This document shows positions 1 through 11,196 of a DNA stretch of 64,000 bases, one piece after another. Both the position numbers and the translations under genes were made by a program. How positions within the stretch are numbered: position 1 is the stretch's first letter; each line of letters begins with the position of its first letter. Below the pieces are notes generated by a model that worked only from the letters and a program-made list of their open reading frames with translations, searched no databases and was not told the DNA's origin. Origin of the DNA: Endocalyx cinctus (Eukaryota; Ascomycota; Sordariomycetes; Amphisphaeriales; Apiosporaceae); assembly GCA_001600455.1 (NCBI GenBank), contig BCKC01000005.1, positions 2,480,001-2,544,000 of the forward strand, read 5' to 3'.

Positions 1-1238
1 CGAACACTCTTTTTAACGTCAGCGATGGCGGATGTAGCTTCATCTGAAACGTTGCTGGTAGTAGATTTAGAGTCGACACTGGTTGAAGATACGGTCGGCT
101 TTTCACTTTTTACTGTGATACGCCCAATTCCGTCACCAGTATCGCTATCATCGTCGTCCTGAGCTCCCTTGTCTTCTCCAAGAACTTGCGCACTTAATCT
201 CTGTTGAAGTTCCAACATTTGGCTTTTCCATTCATCGCTCATAACGCCTGAGGTAGATCTGCCCCATTGATCTTCGTCGTCTTCATCATCTTCTTCATCG
301 TCGTAATCGTATTCGTCGCTGTCCGAATCATTGCCTTCTTCCAGCTGTAGCTCGGCAACGATAGGGGCCATCTCATATAGCATCGTATCTCTGTTATAGC
401 GAATCATCTGTTCTCGCAGCTCGGCATCTTCTGGTGAATCATCCGCCGGCATAACCGGGTCCGATATTATATCTTCTTGCTCCTTAGCCTCGCGCATTAT
501 CTGCTCCACTTTCGTCGCGGCGCTGGACGGCTGGTTCGCGGTTCCTTCGCCCGATTTCGTGTCTTCGGCAAAACTCACGCTCTTCTTCTTCGCGACAACC
601 TTGTCTTTTGGCGTCGTAGAGGTTTCGGCAACCTTCTGATCGTTTGAATGCGTCGATTCTTCATTATCGGGAGGTGCTGTAGCAGGTGACTCTTGTCCGG
701 GTTTGAGATCAGTAATGCCGGCTTTTTCGAGGGCTTCGAGGAGTTGCGGCTGGTTGTCTCCCGGCCTTCGCAAATTATACGAGACGACATTGTCATCATC
801 ATCCAGCTCTTCTATAATTTCGGTGATGGGTAAACCCTCTTCGTCGGTTGCATCTGGATGGCTGATTACCGTGGCGGCAGCAAATTTGTTCTGGGCGGTC
901 TCTAGTTGTTTTGTCAAAGTTTCGATGTTTCTCGAAACGTAATCTAGGCGGTTGGTAAGAACACTTATGATCTGATCGGGCTTCTTGGAGTCGTTTTGAC
1001 CAAATATCTCGACCAGTTCTTTTTCCGTAATCAAATCACCGTCGAAATCTTGTCGCGTCTGGGAGAGATGGTTCCGGGTAATTGGTGGTGGCAGTGCCTT
1101 CACGTCAACCCGCAATTTTTCGTATTCTTCCTTCCATTGTTGCCACTCCTCTAGGGCTATGGTTAATTTTTCTATATGCTCATCCAACTGTTGTCTGTGT
1201 TTTTCAAGGTCTAAAAAGCTATCCTTGATTGAAGCCAT
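1..1238 (-). CDS. Bud27/URI-type unconventional prefoldin, 3' part missing
   Basis: One uninterrupted frame runs from an ATG at 1238 to the left edge (about 412 codons, no stop), so the gene is cut by the window. The N-terminal 100 or so residues are charged and heptad-like, as expected of a prefoldin alpha-type coiled coil. They are followed by a low-complexity region, a KKKSVSFAED segment (about residue 225), a long Asp/Glu tract and the motif EDQWGRSTSG. That order (prefoldin fold, then the acidic DUF3835-like region) fits fungal Bud27/URI proteins. These are cytosolic RPB5-interacting scaffolds for RNA polymerase assembly and TOR-linked translation control. Family assignment is from these features only; no intron is seen in the visible part. 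Confidence 0.75.
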   Translation of the reverse strand, partial: MASIKDSFLDLEKHRQQLDEHIEKLTIALEEWQQWKEEYEKLRVDVKALPPPITRNHLSQTRQDFDGDLITEKELVEIFGQNDSKKPDQIISVLTNRLDYVSRNIETLTKQLETAQNKFAAATVISHPDATDEEGLPITEIIEELDDDDNVVSYNLRRPGDNQPQLLEALEKAGITDLKPGQESPATAPPDNEESTHSNDQKVAETSTTPKDKVVAKKKSVSFAEDTKSGEGTANQPSSAATKVEQIMREAKEQEDIISDPVMPADDSPEDAELREQMIRYNRDTMLYEMAPIVAELQLEEGNDSDSDEYDYDDEEDDEDDEDQWGRSTSGVMSDEWKSQMLELQQRLSAQVLGEDKGAQDDDDSDTGDGIGRITVKSEKPTVSSTSVDSKSTTSNVSDEATSAIADVKKSV

Positions 1239-2551
1239 GTTGTAGCAGGCGTGAGTAATGAGTGATGAATTGATGAAGAGGTAGGAGGGGCAAGTAAATT
1301 TTTTATTTTATTTTATTTTATTTATTTACTTATTTGTAGCTCCCCTGTCGTAGCCTTAACCAAATGAGGTAATTGTATTAGATAATCAGTTTATTCTCCC
1401 TTACCTAAGACCTTACAGGTAATAAAGGGGTGCAATGAGAAGGTTCCATATCATTTCAACCCTTCAGCTCCTCAGCTCTTTGGAAATAAAAGATCTTTCT
1501 CAAGTTCCTTCACAGATATACCCGTATATATACTCCGTATGTATGTATGTATTATAAATTGGCCGCGTCCAACCGTACTCGGGTATATACATGTTACTCA
1601 TACGAAAATTATTATACCAGAGACTCATCTTTATATATAAACGCATAGGCACTTACTAGTACAACTTGTAGAATCCAAGTATTGAATACCTACGTACACA
1701 TGCATGCATGCTGTCCACGGGTACTACCAAGTATTTACCTCCAGGGCTATGCACATAGATACCTACCTAAGTAGGTAGTAGAGCTGGTAGGTTATCCACC
1801 TATTAAGTACATCATAAGTACTTGCTTAAGAAAGCACTCTCTATATGAAATGGATGACAAAAAAAAAAAAAAAAAAAAACTCGCAAATAATTGATTCGAG
1901 ATGCTGCAAGTAAGTGACTAAGACTATCGCACAGATGACACTCGATTATCATTTAAAGACACAGTCACTTTATATACTCGGAACCCCCGGACTGATCTAC
2001 CCCTGAGATAGTCATATACACGTATGTAGGGAGGTTTTACAAGAATTCGCCATTCAAACGGATATCGGCATTAGCCCTTCCATAGGCCAAGTTTCAAATC
2101 GACTTTTTTCGCCAACAAAGTCCTTCTACAATTCATCTTCGTAGCAGATAAACATGTGATTTTGTATTGATAAGTACTTAAATATTAAGATGAAAAATGA
2201 TTCGATTACTAGATGTAGGTAGAAATTTCGGGCATCATCAAGATTTATTTTCATATGTCAGGCGGTGTCATTCTCGCCCCTCTAAATGGTTTAAGACGAG
2301 CTGCAGATAAAAATGTCTTGTGCGTTCCCCAATAATAACATAACACATACAGTACAGCCACTAGATACTAGATATTCTGATTCTACACATTTAATTTCCT
2401 GGTCTGCTCATAGTGAATAATTTTTCCACTTTCATACCTCGTAGTTTGTATAACGTCTCACCCGTCCAAAAATATATACAGGTCGGAGAACAAGGCATAC
2501 TGAACTCACTTAGTCTCCCTTAATAGTGTGTCATCTTTAACACAGAATTCG
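1239..2551. other. AT-rich intergenic region
   Basis: No coding frame is supportable. It holds a 20-nt A tract around 1860-1879, a (TTTTA)n-like stretch at 1299-1330, and near 1760-1780 an inverted motif of the form ACCTACCTAAGTAGGTAG. It separates two divergently transcribed genes and should contain both promoters. Confidence 0.6.
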
Positions 2552-3321
2552 ATGGTAAGGTTCTTTGAGAAAAAGCCCCCCCTTGGCCTCCTCATCTTTT
2601 CCCATTTCACTAACACCTTCATTTTTTTCTTCTTCAGGAAGTTATCGGTTCTTTTGCGGCGATAGCCCAGATCGTCGGCCAAGTCATTAATTTATGGCAA
2701 CAGATTGATTTGACTCTTCAGACTGTACAGACGGCTCCGAAGCTACTCAGAGACATCAAAGCACAAATGGCAAATCTACGAGATATCTTAGAAGAGGTTC
2801 AGCGCTCGCCTACACTGCATACCAACTCTATATATGATCAGATTGAGATCATATCCGGCATCCAGTTCGAACTCAACCACGTCTTGAAGGACATGGCTGC
2901 TCTTCAGGCCAAGAGTCGGGTGCTCCAGGGCCTACGTGCCCTCAGTCGCAGAGCGAGAGACGAAGCGAAACTAAACGACATCCTGTCCAGACTCGAGAAA
3001 GCCAAAGCCGAGCTGACATTACGAATCAGTCTGGTCAACATCGAGCTAAACCAGGGCATCGCAGATGGGGTGGAGAGAATCGAGTATTTCACTCAGGAAA
3101 AAGCGATCGAGTTCAAGCACGATGTCATCGTCGAGAACAACAAGGTGATGGACAGCGCTGATCAGGTCAACGCCGTCATTGGAATGGAACCTACTGCGAA
3201 GTATCGAACAACTACAACCATAGTGGACAACCTTGCACTCGGTGAAAGCCGTCAGAAGAACATCATTCTCGGTGGCCCTATTAGTTCGCTCAACTTATTT
3301 CAATTTTCTAGTTTTGATTAA
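2552..3321 (+). CDS. SesA/HeLo-like helical protein with candidate C-terminal amyloid motif
   Basis: Model: join(2552..2554, 2638..3321), 228 residues. The ATG is followed at once by a GTAAGG donor, and the acceptor is TTCTTCAG at 2637, so the first coding exon is only the start codon. The open frame of exon 2 extends in phase up to the acceptor. Residues 2-60 (EVIGSFAAIAQIVGQVINLW...) are hydrophobic helical, like the SesA/NACHT-associated N-terminal domains of fungal NLR and HeLo-type effectors. Residues 60-190 are charged helices. The tail, from about residue 192, is Thr/Gly/Asn-containing with a GESR turn (203-206) and LGG, in the position where HET-S-type effectors carry their prion-forming segment. 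No NLR partner lies in the window. The fold is a resemblance call; the amyloid motif is an inference. Confidence 0.6.
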
Positions 3322-3333
3322 CTAGTCTCTCTT

Positions 3334-3421
3334 TCACGAATTCACGTTTTTATTTTTATTTTTATTTTTACGAACTCACGTTTTTTTTTATTTTTACGAA
3401 TTTATGTTTTTTTTTTTTTTC
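3334..3421 (+). repeat. Imperfect T-rich tandem repeat
   Basis: Three imperfect units, each an ACGAAYTCACG-like core followed by a T-rich run with interspersed A, lie directly after the stop codon of the SesA/HeLo-like gene. The third core is degenerate (ACGAATTTATG). It probably sits in the 3' UTR. Confidence 0.55.
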
Positions 3422-4299
3422 TTCTAATTCATTTCTCTATAAAATGTCGGTGTGGGTTACACAGAGTCTTTGGTGTTTTGCGGTTCGGTTCGTGTCCCGG
3501 TACATATCATCTCTAGAGCATTTTATGGCCAGCTTCATATCTATTTACTACCTGAAGTTGCATTGTCATCATCGTCACGGTCGCATCAATATAGAAAACT
3601 GCTATGGATTTACGCATGAGTGTAATGGCCCTTAGTTATATTACATCACAGTCACTTGGAATGATTTTTTTTTTTTTTTCAAAATATGACTAAGATCTCC
3701 TCAGGGTAACACAGATACTGCAGTGTATGTCAGCAGTAGTGATTTCTAAAGCTAAAATGTTCAAATTCTAACCCTATCATTATTCCTCCTATCTTGAATG
3801 TTTATAATTCACAGATTGACGTCCACGAGTCGTTCCATGATTATATCATCATCGGACTTATTCCGATTCATCACCGTTCGAGGGCTACGATACTATTTTG
3901 GATTGATTGGTCCCTCGCCGGCGGTGACTTGTACTTATCACAGCCTGCCGCTGTCTGTCCGTTTTTGTTTTTGCTGTGCCGAAGGGGAGGTGACGTGCGT
4001 GAGGGGTATGGTGAAGAGGCGTCGATAAAAACCAATCACAACCCCATCGACTACACCTAGATAAGCATTCGCGAGGCGTCCACGAGGCATCCAGCCGCCT
4101 TAGGCTACAATATAGGTAGTTGATAGTACATATAGATAGGCAGGCTGTACGGGACATTCTCAAAATGTCACCCTACGGCTCCTGCTTATTTTCCCCAGGG
4201 CTATAAATCTCTGCATTCTCCCAATTATGCCTAGCAGAGGGCGTAGGGCAAACCTATTCCTGTAAGGCATTCTTCTAGTTTTGCAATACTTCCTATCCC
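3422..4299. other. Intergenic region
   Basis: Only short overlapping frames on both strands (up to about 90 codons), with no domain resemblance or splice support. It holds poly-T runs near 3414 and 3667. Nothing else is seen. Confidence 0.5.
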
Positions 4300-4986
4300 A
4301 TGGCGTCCCCACGTAAGCTTCCCCAGTCGGGTAGACTTTCTATTGCCTACGGTATGCCTCCTATCCTGTAACATTTCAATTTCTATATACTGTGCACAGC
4401 AGTTTTCGGGCGTTATTAAGTGACGCCCTTATTGATGGGTCGCTGACAATTTTACGACAGAGTCTAGCGAGAACAAGGATACCAAATTCTTTACGTGCAT
4501 GTTCAACCCCAATGAAAATGCGGGCATGGTAATCAAAAGAATGTTAAATCAAAAAAATCTCCCACGAGACATGCAGCTGTCAAAGGACATGAAATTTTGC
4601 CTCGCAGGGGCAGATGGCAGCATGGCCCCTCTAGACGACGCCAAGATGATACATGAAATCTTTCCCGGGGGTGATGGTAAAGTGAACCTTAAACAAGTCG
4701 TGCAGGAAGATGATCGTCGCATTAGTAAGTATAGAAAATGAACCCACTATCACATCTGCCACAACGACAGATACATAGAACAAGAACATAACAGAGCTGA
4801 CAATACTCACGATCAGAGGACAACAAATTGAAGAACCAAGCGAAAATGAAAAACGTGATCGCAGTGAAGGGCCCGACAAAGTCAGAGATCATGAACAACA
4901 CGGGCATCGACGAATCTAAAATGGTCAACCTCATCACAGGCCAAGATTTGGATGAAAATACGTTGGCCCAGCTACTCTTTGATTAA
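4300..4986 (+). CDS. Unrecognised small three-exon protein
   Basis: Model: join(4300..4351, 4461..4724, 4817..4986), 161 residues. Both introns are about 100 nt (GTATGC...ACGACAG and GTAAGT...GATCAG), and the frame is kept across both junctions and ends at TAA 4984-4986. The exact phase match over three exons is the main evidence that this is a gene. The protein is hydrophilic, Lys/Asp/Asn-rich, with no signal peptide or membrane segment. Visible segments include FFTCMFNPNENAG, GADGSMAPLDD and FPGGDGKVNL; the last looks loosely like a calcium-binding loop, but no complete EF-hand is present. I do not recognise the family. Confidence 0.55.
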
Positions 4987-5300
4987 AGAGGTGGCTGTGC
5001 CAATCACCCGTGTAACAAGGCCTTGTAACATGGGAAATACTTGAATGTCTTTTGTTTTTATTCCATACGTCTCTAGTTTAGAGGTATGGGTATTTTGTAT
5101 TACGTACTAACCTCACACTTTAATTGAACACCCAGCCAATTCCCCATCTTGACCTTCAAATCTCAAATTTATTTCGCAATACAAAGTACCTACCTCACAG
5201 AACACATAGATGGCACACATATTAAGGGCATATGAAACTAGTATAAAATATTATTGGAAATAGGGTATATATATCGTCATCGCTAAACTTCTTTTGGCCT
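4987..5300. other. Convergent intergenic region
   Basis: About 310 bases between two converging genes. It is AT-rich and should hold two 3' UTRs. No further feature is seen. Confidence 0.5.
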
Positions 5301-6337
5301 CTAGTCCTTCCCTTCGAGTATGGTATTCACCGTCCTCACAATTTCTTCTTTCTTCGCAGCTATAGCGCCGCAGTGGGTCTCGCCCTCGACAAGCCTTAGC
5401 TCTGCGTTCTCGATCAATCCAGCAGCTTTGACAGCCATAGATGCCGGACAGTTCACGTCAGCCGTGCCGTGCCACATCACCAACTTCCCGGGACTGGTTT
5501 TGATGTCCTTCAATTCGAACCCCCAATCGTGGCCGTTAAGATAAGCCTCCCACTAGTATCGAGTTAGTAAATACACGTATAATACACACCAGGGTGGAAA
5601 AGAGAAGGCAAAAAAAGAAGGAAAAAACAGGGAAAGTAGTAGGGAGAGAGATGTCTTACCGCGCCACCCATCGACCCGCTCGCATGCGCTCCCCTCAACC
5701 CGTCCGTAACGGACTCCCTCATAAGCGAATCCGTCTCCCACCACTCGGCGTCCGGTCCACCACTCTGCCTCATTCCGCCCGCCAAAGCCTCCTCCAGCTT
5801 CTCCGGATGCTCCTTATCCCTCGCCATGCGACCTATGGATAGCTCGAAGAAGGCGGCGGCGACGCGCGTCGACCACTGTGCCACGCTCACCACGATCCTC
5901 GTGCTGATCAGCATACCCTCCCAGCCCAGCTTCCTCGGGTACATGCCCACGACGCAGGCCACGGCGACGCACCTCTCCCGCGGCAGGGCGTGCGCGCACG
6001 CCAGCGCGTACGGGGCGCCGCCCGAAGCGCCGACGACGCCGAACCGACCCGATACCCCGAGATGGTCGGCCAAGGCGGTCACGTCGGCCGGCCAGTCGGC
6101 GACCCGCCGACCCGGTTGGAACGTCGACCCCCCGTAGCCCGGTCGGTCGACCGAGACGACCCGCAACCCGACGTCTCGGGCCGTCGCGTCCGTCCAGCGG
6201 GCTTCGCCCCGGCTCGAGGGAAATCCGTGGAAGTAGAAGACGGTGCGGGGCGCGGTCGCGGCGCGGTTCCCGAATAGGGCATACGTGAGGACCCGCCCGT
6301 CGGGGAGCTCGAACCGGAGTTCTTCCGTGCCGGTCAT
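5301..6337 (-). CDS. Alpha/beta hydrolase
   Basis: Model: complement(join(5301..5552, 5660..6337)), 309 residues; the single 107-nt intron (GTAAGAC...TACTAG) joins phase 0 to phase 0. Motifs in order: FYFHGFPSSRGEA (HG oxyanion loop, about residue 35), DRPGYGGS (strand/loop typical of the fold), GASGG nucleophile elbow (catalytic Ser near residue 104), and in exon 2 WHGTADVNCP (candidate acid Asp) and GETHCG (catalytic His). The length is normal for soluble epoxide-hydrolase/haloperoxidase-like hydrolases. There is no signal peptide, so it is probably cytosolic; the substrate cannot be told. Exon 1 is far richer in G+C than its surroundings, like several other genes here. Confidence 0.85.
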
Positions 6338-7828
6338 CCTTTTTTTTTCTTCCCTCTTATATATATAGGCGGATTTGGTCTATTATTGGGGGTGTGAAGT
6401 ATGGATTTTTTTTTGAATTCGTAAGTTGGAGGGTGTAGATTAAAGCAGAATCCAGCGCTTGATGGGGTTAAAAAAGAAAAGAAAAAACAAAGCCCCACAT
6501 GGAGGGTGAAGGCAGATTAGTTTCTTTTATTTACGAGATACGTGGTTGTGAGAGTTGTAAAGTTGATTGATTAATGTTGTGTGAGTAACAGCTGAGTATT
6601 ATTATATACCAGAGCGGGGTAGCAGCGCACTGACAGTGATGAAGGATCAATAGGCTATTCATCAGGTATTACACGTCCGCACGTGTCCTGAATCCTGATG
6701 ACTAGAAATAGAAAGTTCTTCTGTGGATCATTACAATCTCAATTTGGAGGCTATTCCGGCTTGTCATCTACCGTATACGTATTGAAATACGTGGTAGACT
6801 GTGTTCGAAGTCATTCGTCAATACGTTACGAAGAGGTTTGTTTAATGAAGTATCTCGATGCGATGTTATTCTTCTTCCTGAAGGATAAAATACAAGTTTC
6901 ATGATGTCGGACGATCAGAGTGTGGTGGAAGTTTGCTTATGGCATATTGACCGCTTGGACGAAGAATTACGTATTCCCTTTTTGGAAAAGAAATAATGGT
7001 TCTTTTTTTCATTCATAACTCTTTCTCAATTCAAAATCGACAGAATTGAAGGAATGTTTTCTTCTGTGGTTCAAATCGCCAGATAGAGAGCCGTATTCAA
7101 CAGCCGGTGCGTGAGTGTCATCACAAGTACGCCATCTCATTACGATAGTCAGCTGTTGCTCGACGACAATCAAAATAGCTATCCGTACGATGCTGGTATT
7201 TTAACACAATACTATTTGATACAGTACAATTATCAGTCCCGATGTAATTATTTGGGCGAAAGCTTTGTTTATCAGGGCCGTAAGATTGGCCTCTTATGAT
7301 CAGATGAAGGGACTATTATTCAAAATGTTGCAGAGAGCTAGTCGATACTGTAACTCACCGACAATTAGAGCTCATCGTGAAATTTTCTTTTTTTCATTTG
7401 GACTTCTCGCTGGTCCGAAATACTACTATTGATAAGAACTTGCAAGATTGAATACTGAGTGACAGTGCAAGAGGTATCGTGTTACGATACTAGATAAGGG
7501 GCTTTCAGATGAACTGTCTTGACTCCGCTAATCAAACGTCACGACGAAATCAAACTCCATATATTTCTAAGCAAGTGAATATGAGAGCAAACTTTTTGAG
7601 AATAACCAATTCATCATATACTCGCTCTAGGACCTTAGACTTCACGAAACGTACGCAATGAGTCCAACACAGTATTCCGAAGAATAAAGGAGGATAAAAT
7701 CCTCCGCTTCTTTTTCTGGAGCCCACTCTCGAAACTCTTCAACTTAACTCTTCAAATAAAAGCGTCCAACTGAGAAGAAAAACGTATCAATTTATTTATT
7801 TATTTATTGACCTCGCTTTCGCTTTACC
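6338..7828. other. AT-rich intergenic region
   Basis: No supportable gene. Short frames near 6698-6904 and 7111-7299 lack domain resemblance and splice context. There are poly-T runs near 6340 and 6400 and a (TTTA)n tract at 7790-7806 just before the next gene. Confidence 0.5.
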
Positions 7829-9238
7829 ATGACCGCTCAAGTCACTTTCCCGCTCAGTCGTCATGTTATAATCTTTATAATAATTGACACCATCTTCGCT
7901 TTCCTGGCCACGTTGACGACGGGCTTACGCCTGATATCTCGAGGATCTTCGAGCGTTGGATGGGGCTGGGACGACTATTTGATATGGTTGGCTCTGGTAA
8001 ATAATCGCCTATATCTTTTTGTTTGTGTAGACACAAATAATGACTGACGTTTGTCTCGCGTAAAAGCCTCAAACTATAGCCTTACTTATTATATACGGTT
8101 TGTGTAAGAAACGATACATTTCTTCATGTAGTCCTCTTGATTTGATTATTAAATTGATGTCTCTCTAGGGGGTTCTTGGGGTCTTGGGCACCCGGTTCAG
8201 GACGTTATAAAAAATGGCGAGGCACTGCTCACGGTAAGCTTGTCATATTTCCTTCAATAATTATAAAAATAAGAGAGTTTATAGTGAAAGATAAATAACC
8301 AAACTGAACCATTTAGCTCTTCATACCGTACCAAGTCCTTTACTCTACAGCGATGGCTACCACCAAAGCCAGTATCCTATGCTTCTACCTCCGCCTCTTC
8401 AGCATAGGAACAAATAACCGCATACGAGTAGCCTCGAAGATAATAATCGTGTTGCTTGTCCTATTCACATTTGCCGTTTTACTGATGACATTCACGATAT
8501 GCCGCCCATTCGCCGCGGTGTATAACCCCTTTATCGACGGGGAATGCGGGGATCAGGGAGCGGGATTCCTGGCTGTTTCGGCTTTTAATATCATAACGGA
8601 TTTCGTGGTCCTCATCCTACCCATAGCCACTATTTGGAAGCTACAAATGGGCGCGAAAGAGAGGCTTTGGCTCATCTTCTTAATGTCTCAAGGTATCCTG
8701 TAAGTGCTCACTTCTTAACTAGAATTTTCAGGTATACAAATTGCGTATAATAGCTGACCTGGCGATTTCCCACGTCGTCAGTGTTACTCTCATCAGCATA
8801 GCCCGGTTAGTTCTTCTCATCCGGCAGCAATTAGATCCGAATAATACTCCCCGATTAGCAAACGATCCAGTCTTGATTAGAAAAATGGATACCCCGGCCG
8901 GCCTTGCCGTCCTAGAGCCGATTCTTGCCATCGTCTGCGCGAACTTACCCATGATGCGTCCCCTGTGTACGGTTCGCCGTGATGGTTCACGCTCAACCAT
9001 GAGGTCGATGTCAAGGACCGAATTTGATAGCGTGGATCAGGAATTATCAAGGACTCCAAAAAGTTTGGAAGAAGGAACGCCGCCGACTGAACAGGATGCC
9101 GTTGTTGCGCGCTCAAGCCCTGTCAATGCTGTTGTGCCATCCGGGTCTGAACCTCCAGTCTTGCATGATCCTACTCTAGCTCAGTGGGACTGTAAGTGCT
9201 TGATGTGTTATGAAACGCGACCGAAAGCATCGTCCTGA
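7829..9238 (+). CDS. SAT4/PTH11-type integral membrane protein (fungal rhodopsin-fold domain)
   Basis: Working model: join(7829..7996, 8067..8097, 8169..8233, 8317..8692, 8754..9238), 374 residues, phase-consistent. The 31-nt second exon and the 8693-8753 intron are the least certain. It opens with a transmembrane helix and the family signature GWGWDDYLIWLAL, then a WGLGHPVQDV block, then LFIPYQVLYSTAMATTKASILCFYLR (presented here only in part by family resemblance) and IDGECGDQGAG before further helices. These match the 7-TM fungal rhodopsin domain family (PF20684), which includes Pth11-like proteins. The C-terminal 100 residues are soluble and Ser/Pro-rich. It is probably a plasma-membrane protein; ligand and function are unknown. 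There is no lysine signature of a true opsin. Confidence 0.75.
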
Positions 9239-11196
9239 AAATAACTTAGGTAGCTATTTCTAATAGGCAGGTAATTATCGTTAGATAACATCCCGTAACT
9301 AGTGGCTAATCCATACATGCGCAATATCAATAATTGAACACTTAGAATGTACCTAATTCGGCTCCTCTAAACCAAAATGATGCGTAGCTGAGAATATTAA
9401 GAAAAGAGTTGATGGCAAGTCTTCAATAACTGGCGCGTACATGTAAATACTCCATTAGTAGACTATTCAGTTATCAATGCTTTGTTTTAGGAGGTTGTCT
9501 TACTGACGTACTGCCTGCCATTCCTCCTTGATCGTAAACATCACGACACGCCGAGTCACAGATACTGCAATATTTCACATGGTCACACAGCATATTTCCA
9601 TGATAGACTTTCATATTTAGTGCTACAGTATATAAGACATACACGTAGGTGCTACTCATACCTATGTTTACCTATTATAGAAAATATAGAACTAGTCATA
9701 GATTTTCTAGCTTCTTATCAAACAGAAGGAAGTTAGAGAGAGCTTGAGATTTATCGGGAGCCATAATTCATGGTCCGATTCCTATATACTAGTACTGCCA
9801 ATAAGTACGATAAATATCAAAGATAACTAGGTTAGCTATATCACATTATAACATAAGAGGCAAGCCGCCGTACAATTCAACAAATGGTCGCCAACAATCC
9901 ATAACCGATTATGCAGTGTAACAATACACTCCTCGTGCGGAATTCTAATTAGAACTACCACCATTGGATTTATATGTCCATCATGTCTCTGTTCTTGTAA
10001 TTCACAATTCACTCCATCCTCACCGGTACTGAAAATATTATACTTGATAAACGATGATTATCTACACTTTATGCACGACAAGAGCGGGAAGAAGAAATTC
10101 AAATAGTGATAGCCACATTTAAAGCAATGTCGATTCAATATCCATCTGGCAGTGCCATACACTACCGGTAAAGGGTAGTTGTTACAAATTTTCTCTCCAG
10201 AGTTCGGCATTCGAGATATCTTCACGAGACTTGTACTCCCAATAAAGGTAGATCATTGGGATAATCAGAGTTACGAAAGAAACATCACATTAGCTTCAAC
10301 GGGCGCGTTAGAGAACTCGTCTATGTAAGGAGAATAGAAAAGGGATTGGTGACTCCGATTACGACGCCACACTCGGTAGTGGCCAGTGGAATTTCTGGGT
10401 GATCCGAATTCGAGCAGTCGGTGTTGTTAGACCGGTGTGAAATATCGGATCATTCAATGCTCTAATCTCAATCTGGGACCTCATAACTTTGAATCGGATC
10501 AGTAAAATGCCATATATTCGAGATAAGAGTTGTGGAGAGTTTCGAGATATCGAAATGAGAGCTCGGTGGTATTACCCACCCTGCCACCATGGCCACCCCC
10601 TTAGAGTTCAACTTTCCAACCCGGGTATTCAAAATCAAAGGAGAAAAGAGAAGAAAAAGAAAAGAAAGATACAGAAAGAAAGAGAAAATCAAGATGACAA
10701 TACATCTTAGGATCCGAGACCACGTGTATAATTACGTATGTGCCATACCACTGATCAAAACCTCTTGAATTTTGTTGGGATCGCATCAAACCTAACCGAC
10801 TCCTTCCTCTAGACAACTGTACTTACACCGGTAGGCACCTTTGAATTTGTTGACTTGCAGAAAAGAATACTCACATCATTACCATAGTAAGTAATTCGGA
10901 GGACTATCACGAATATTGCTGCAGATTTCAACTCCAAGTACCGTACTGGTATGATACCAGGTTCGTTTTGAAGATGTGAATTGTTATATAAAATGTACGT
11001 ATTGCCAAGCTCAGCTTCGCTCTGAACTATTCGTTTCTAGCGTCGAGAAGAATGTTTGCGTATATATCATCTATATCGAGGCTAGTTTTCATTTTCACTT
11101 GATCTAGTTCCCAACGTGTATCGGGTTGCTTTATATCGCATACTTTATATCGCATACCTATTGTCTCCTTCCTGGCAGCTACTTCATTGGGTAAAC
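9239..11196. other. Long AT-rich gene-free region
   Basis: Nearly 2 kb with only short scattered frames (up to about 75 codons), none with recognisable domains. It has a purine-rich stretch at 10639-10690. It separates two plus-strand genes. No transposon ends or long repeats are visible by eye. Confidence 0.5.

Noticed and set aside
3444..4163. Several 60-90 codon overlapping frames on both strands
   Set aside because: They overlap each other, lack splice support and resemble nothing.
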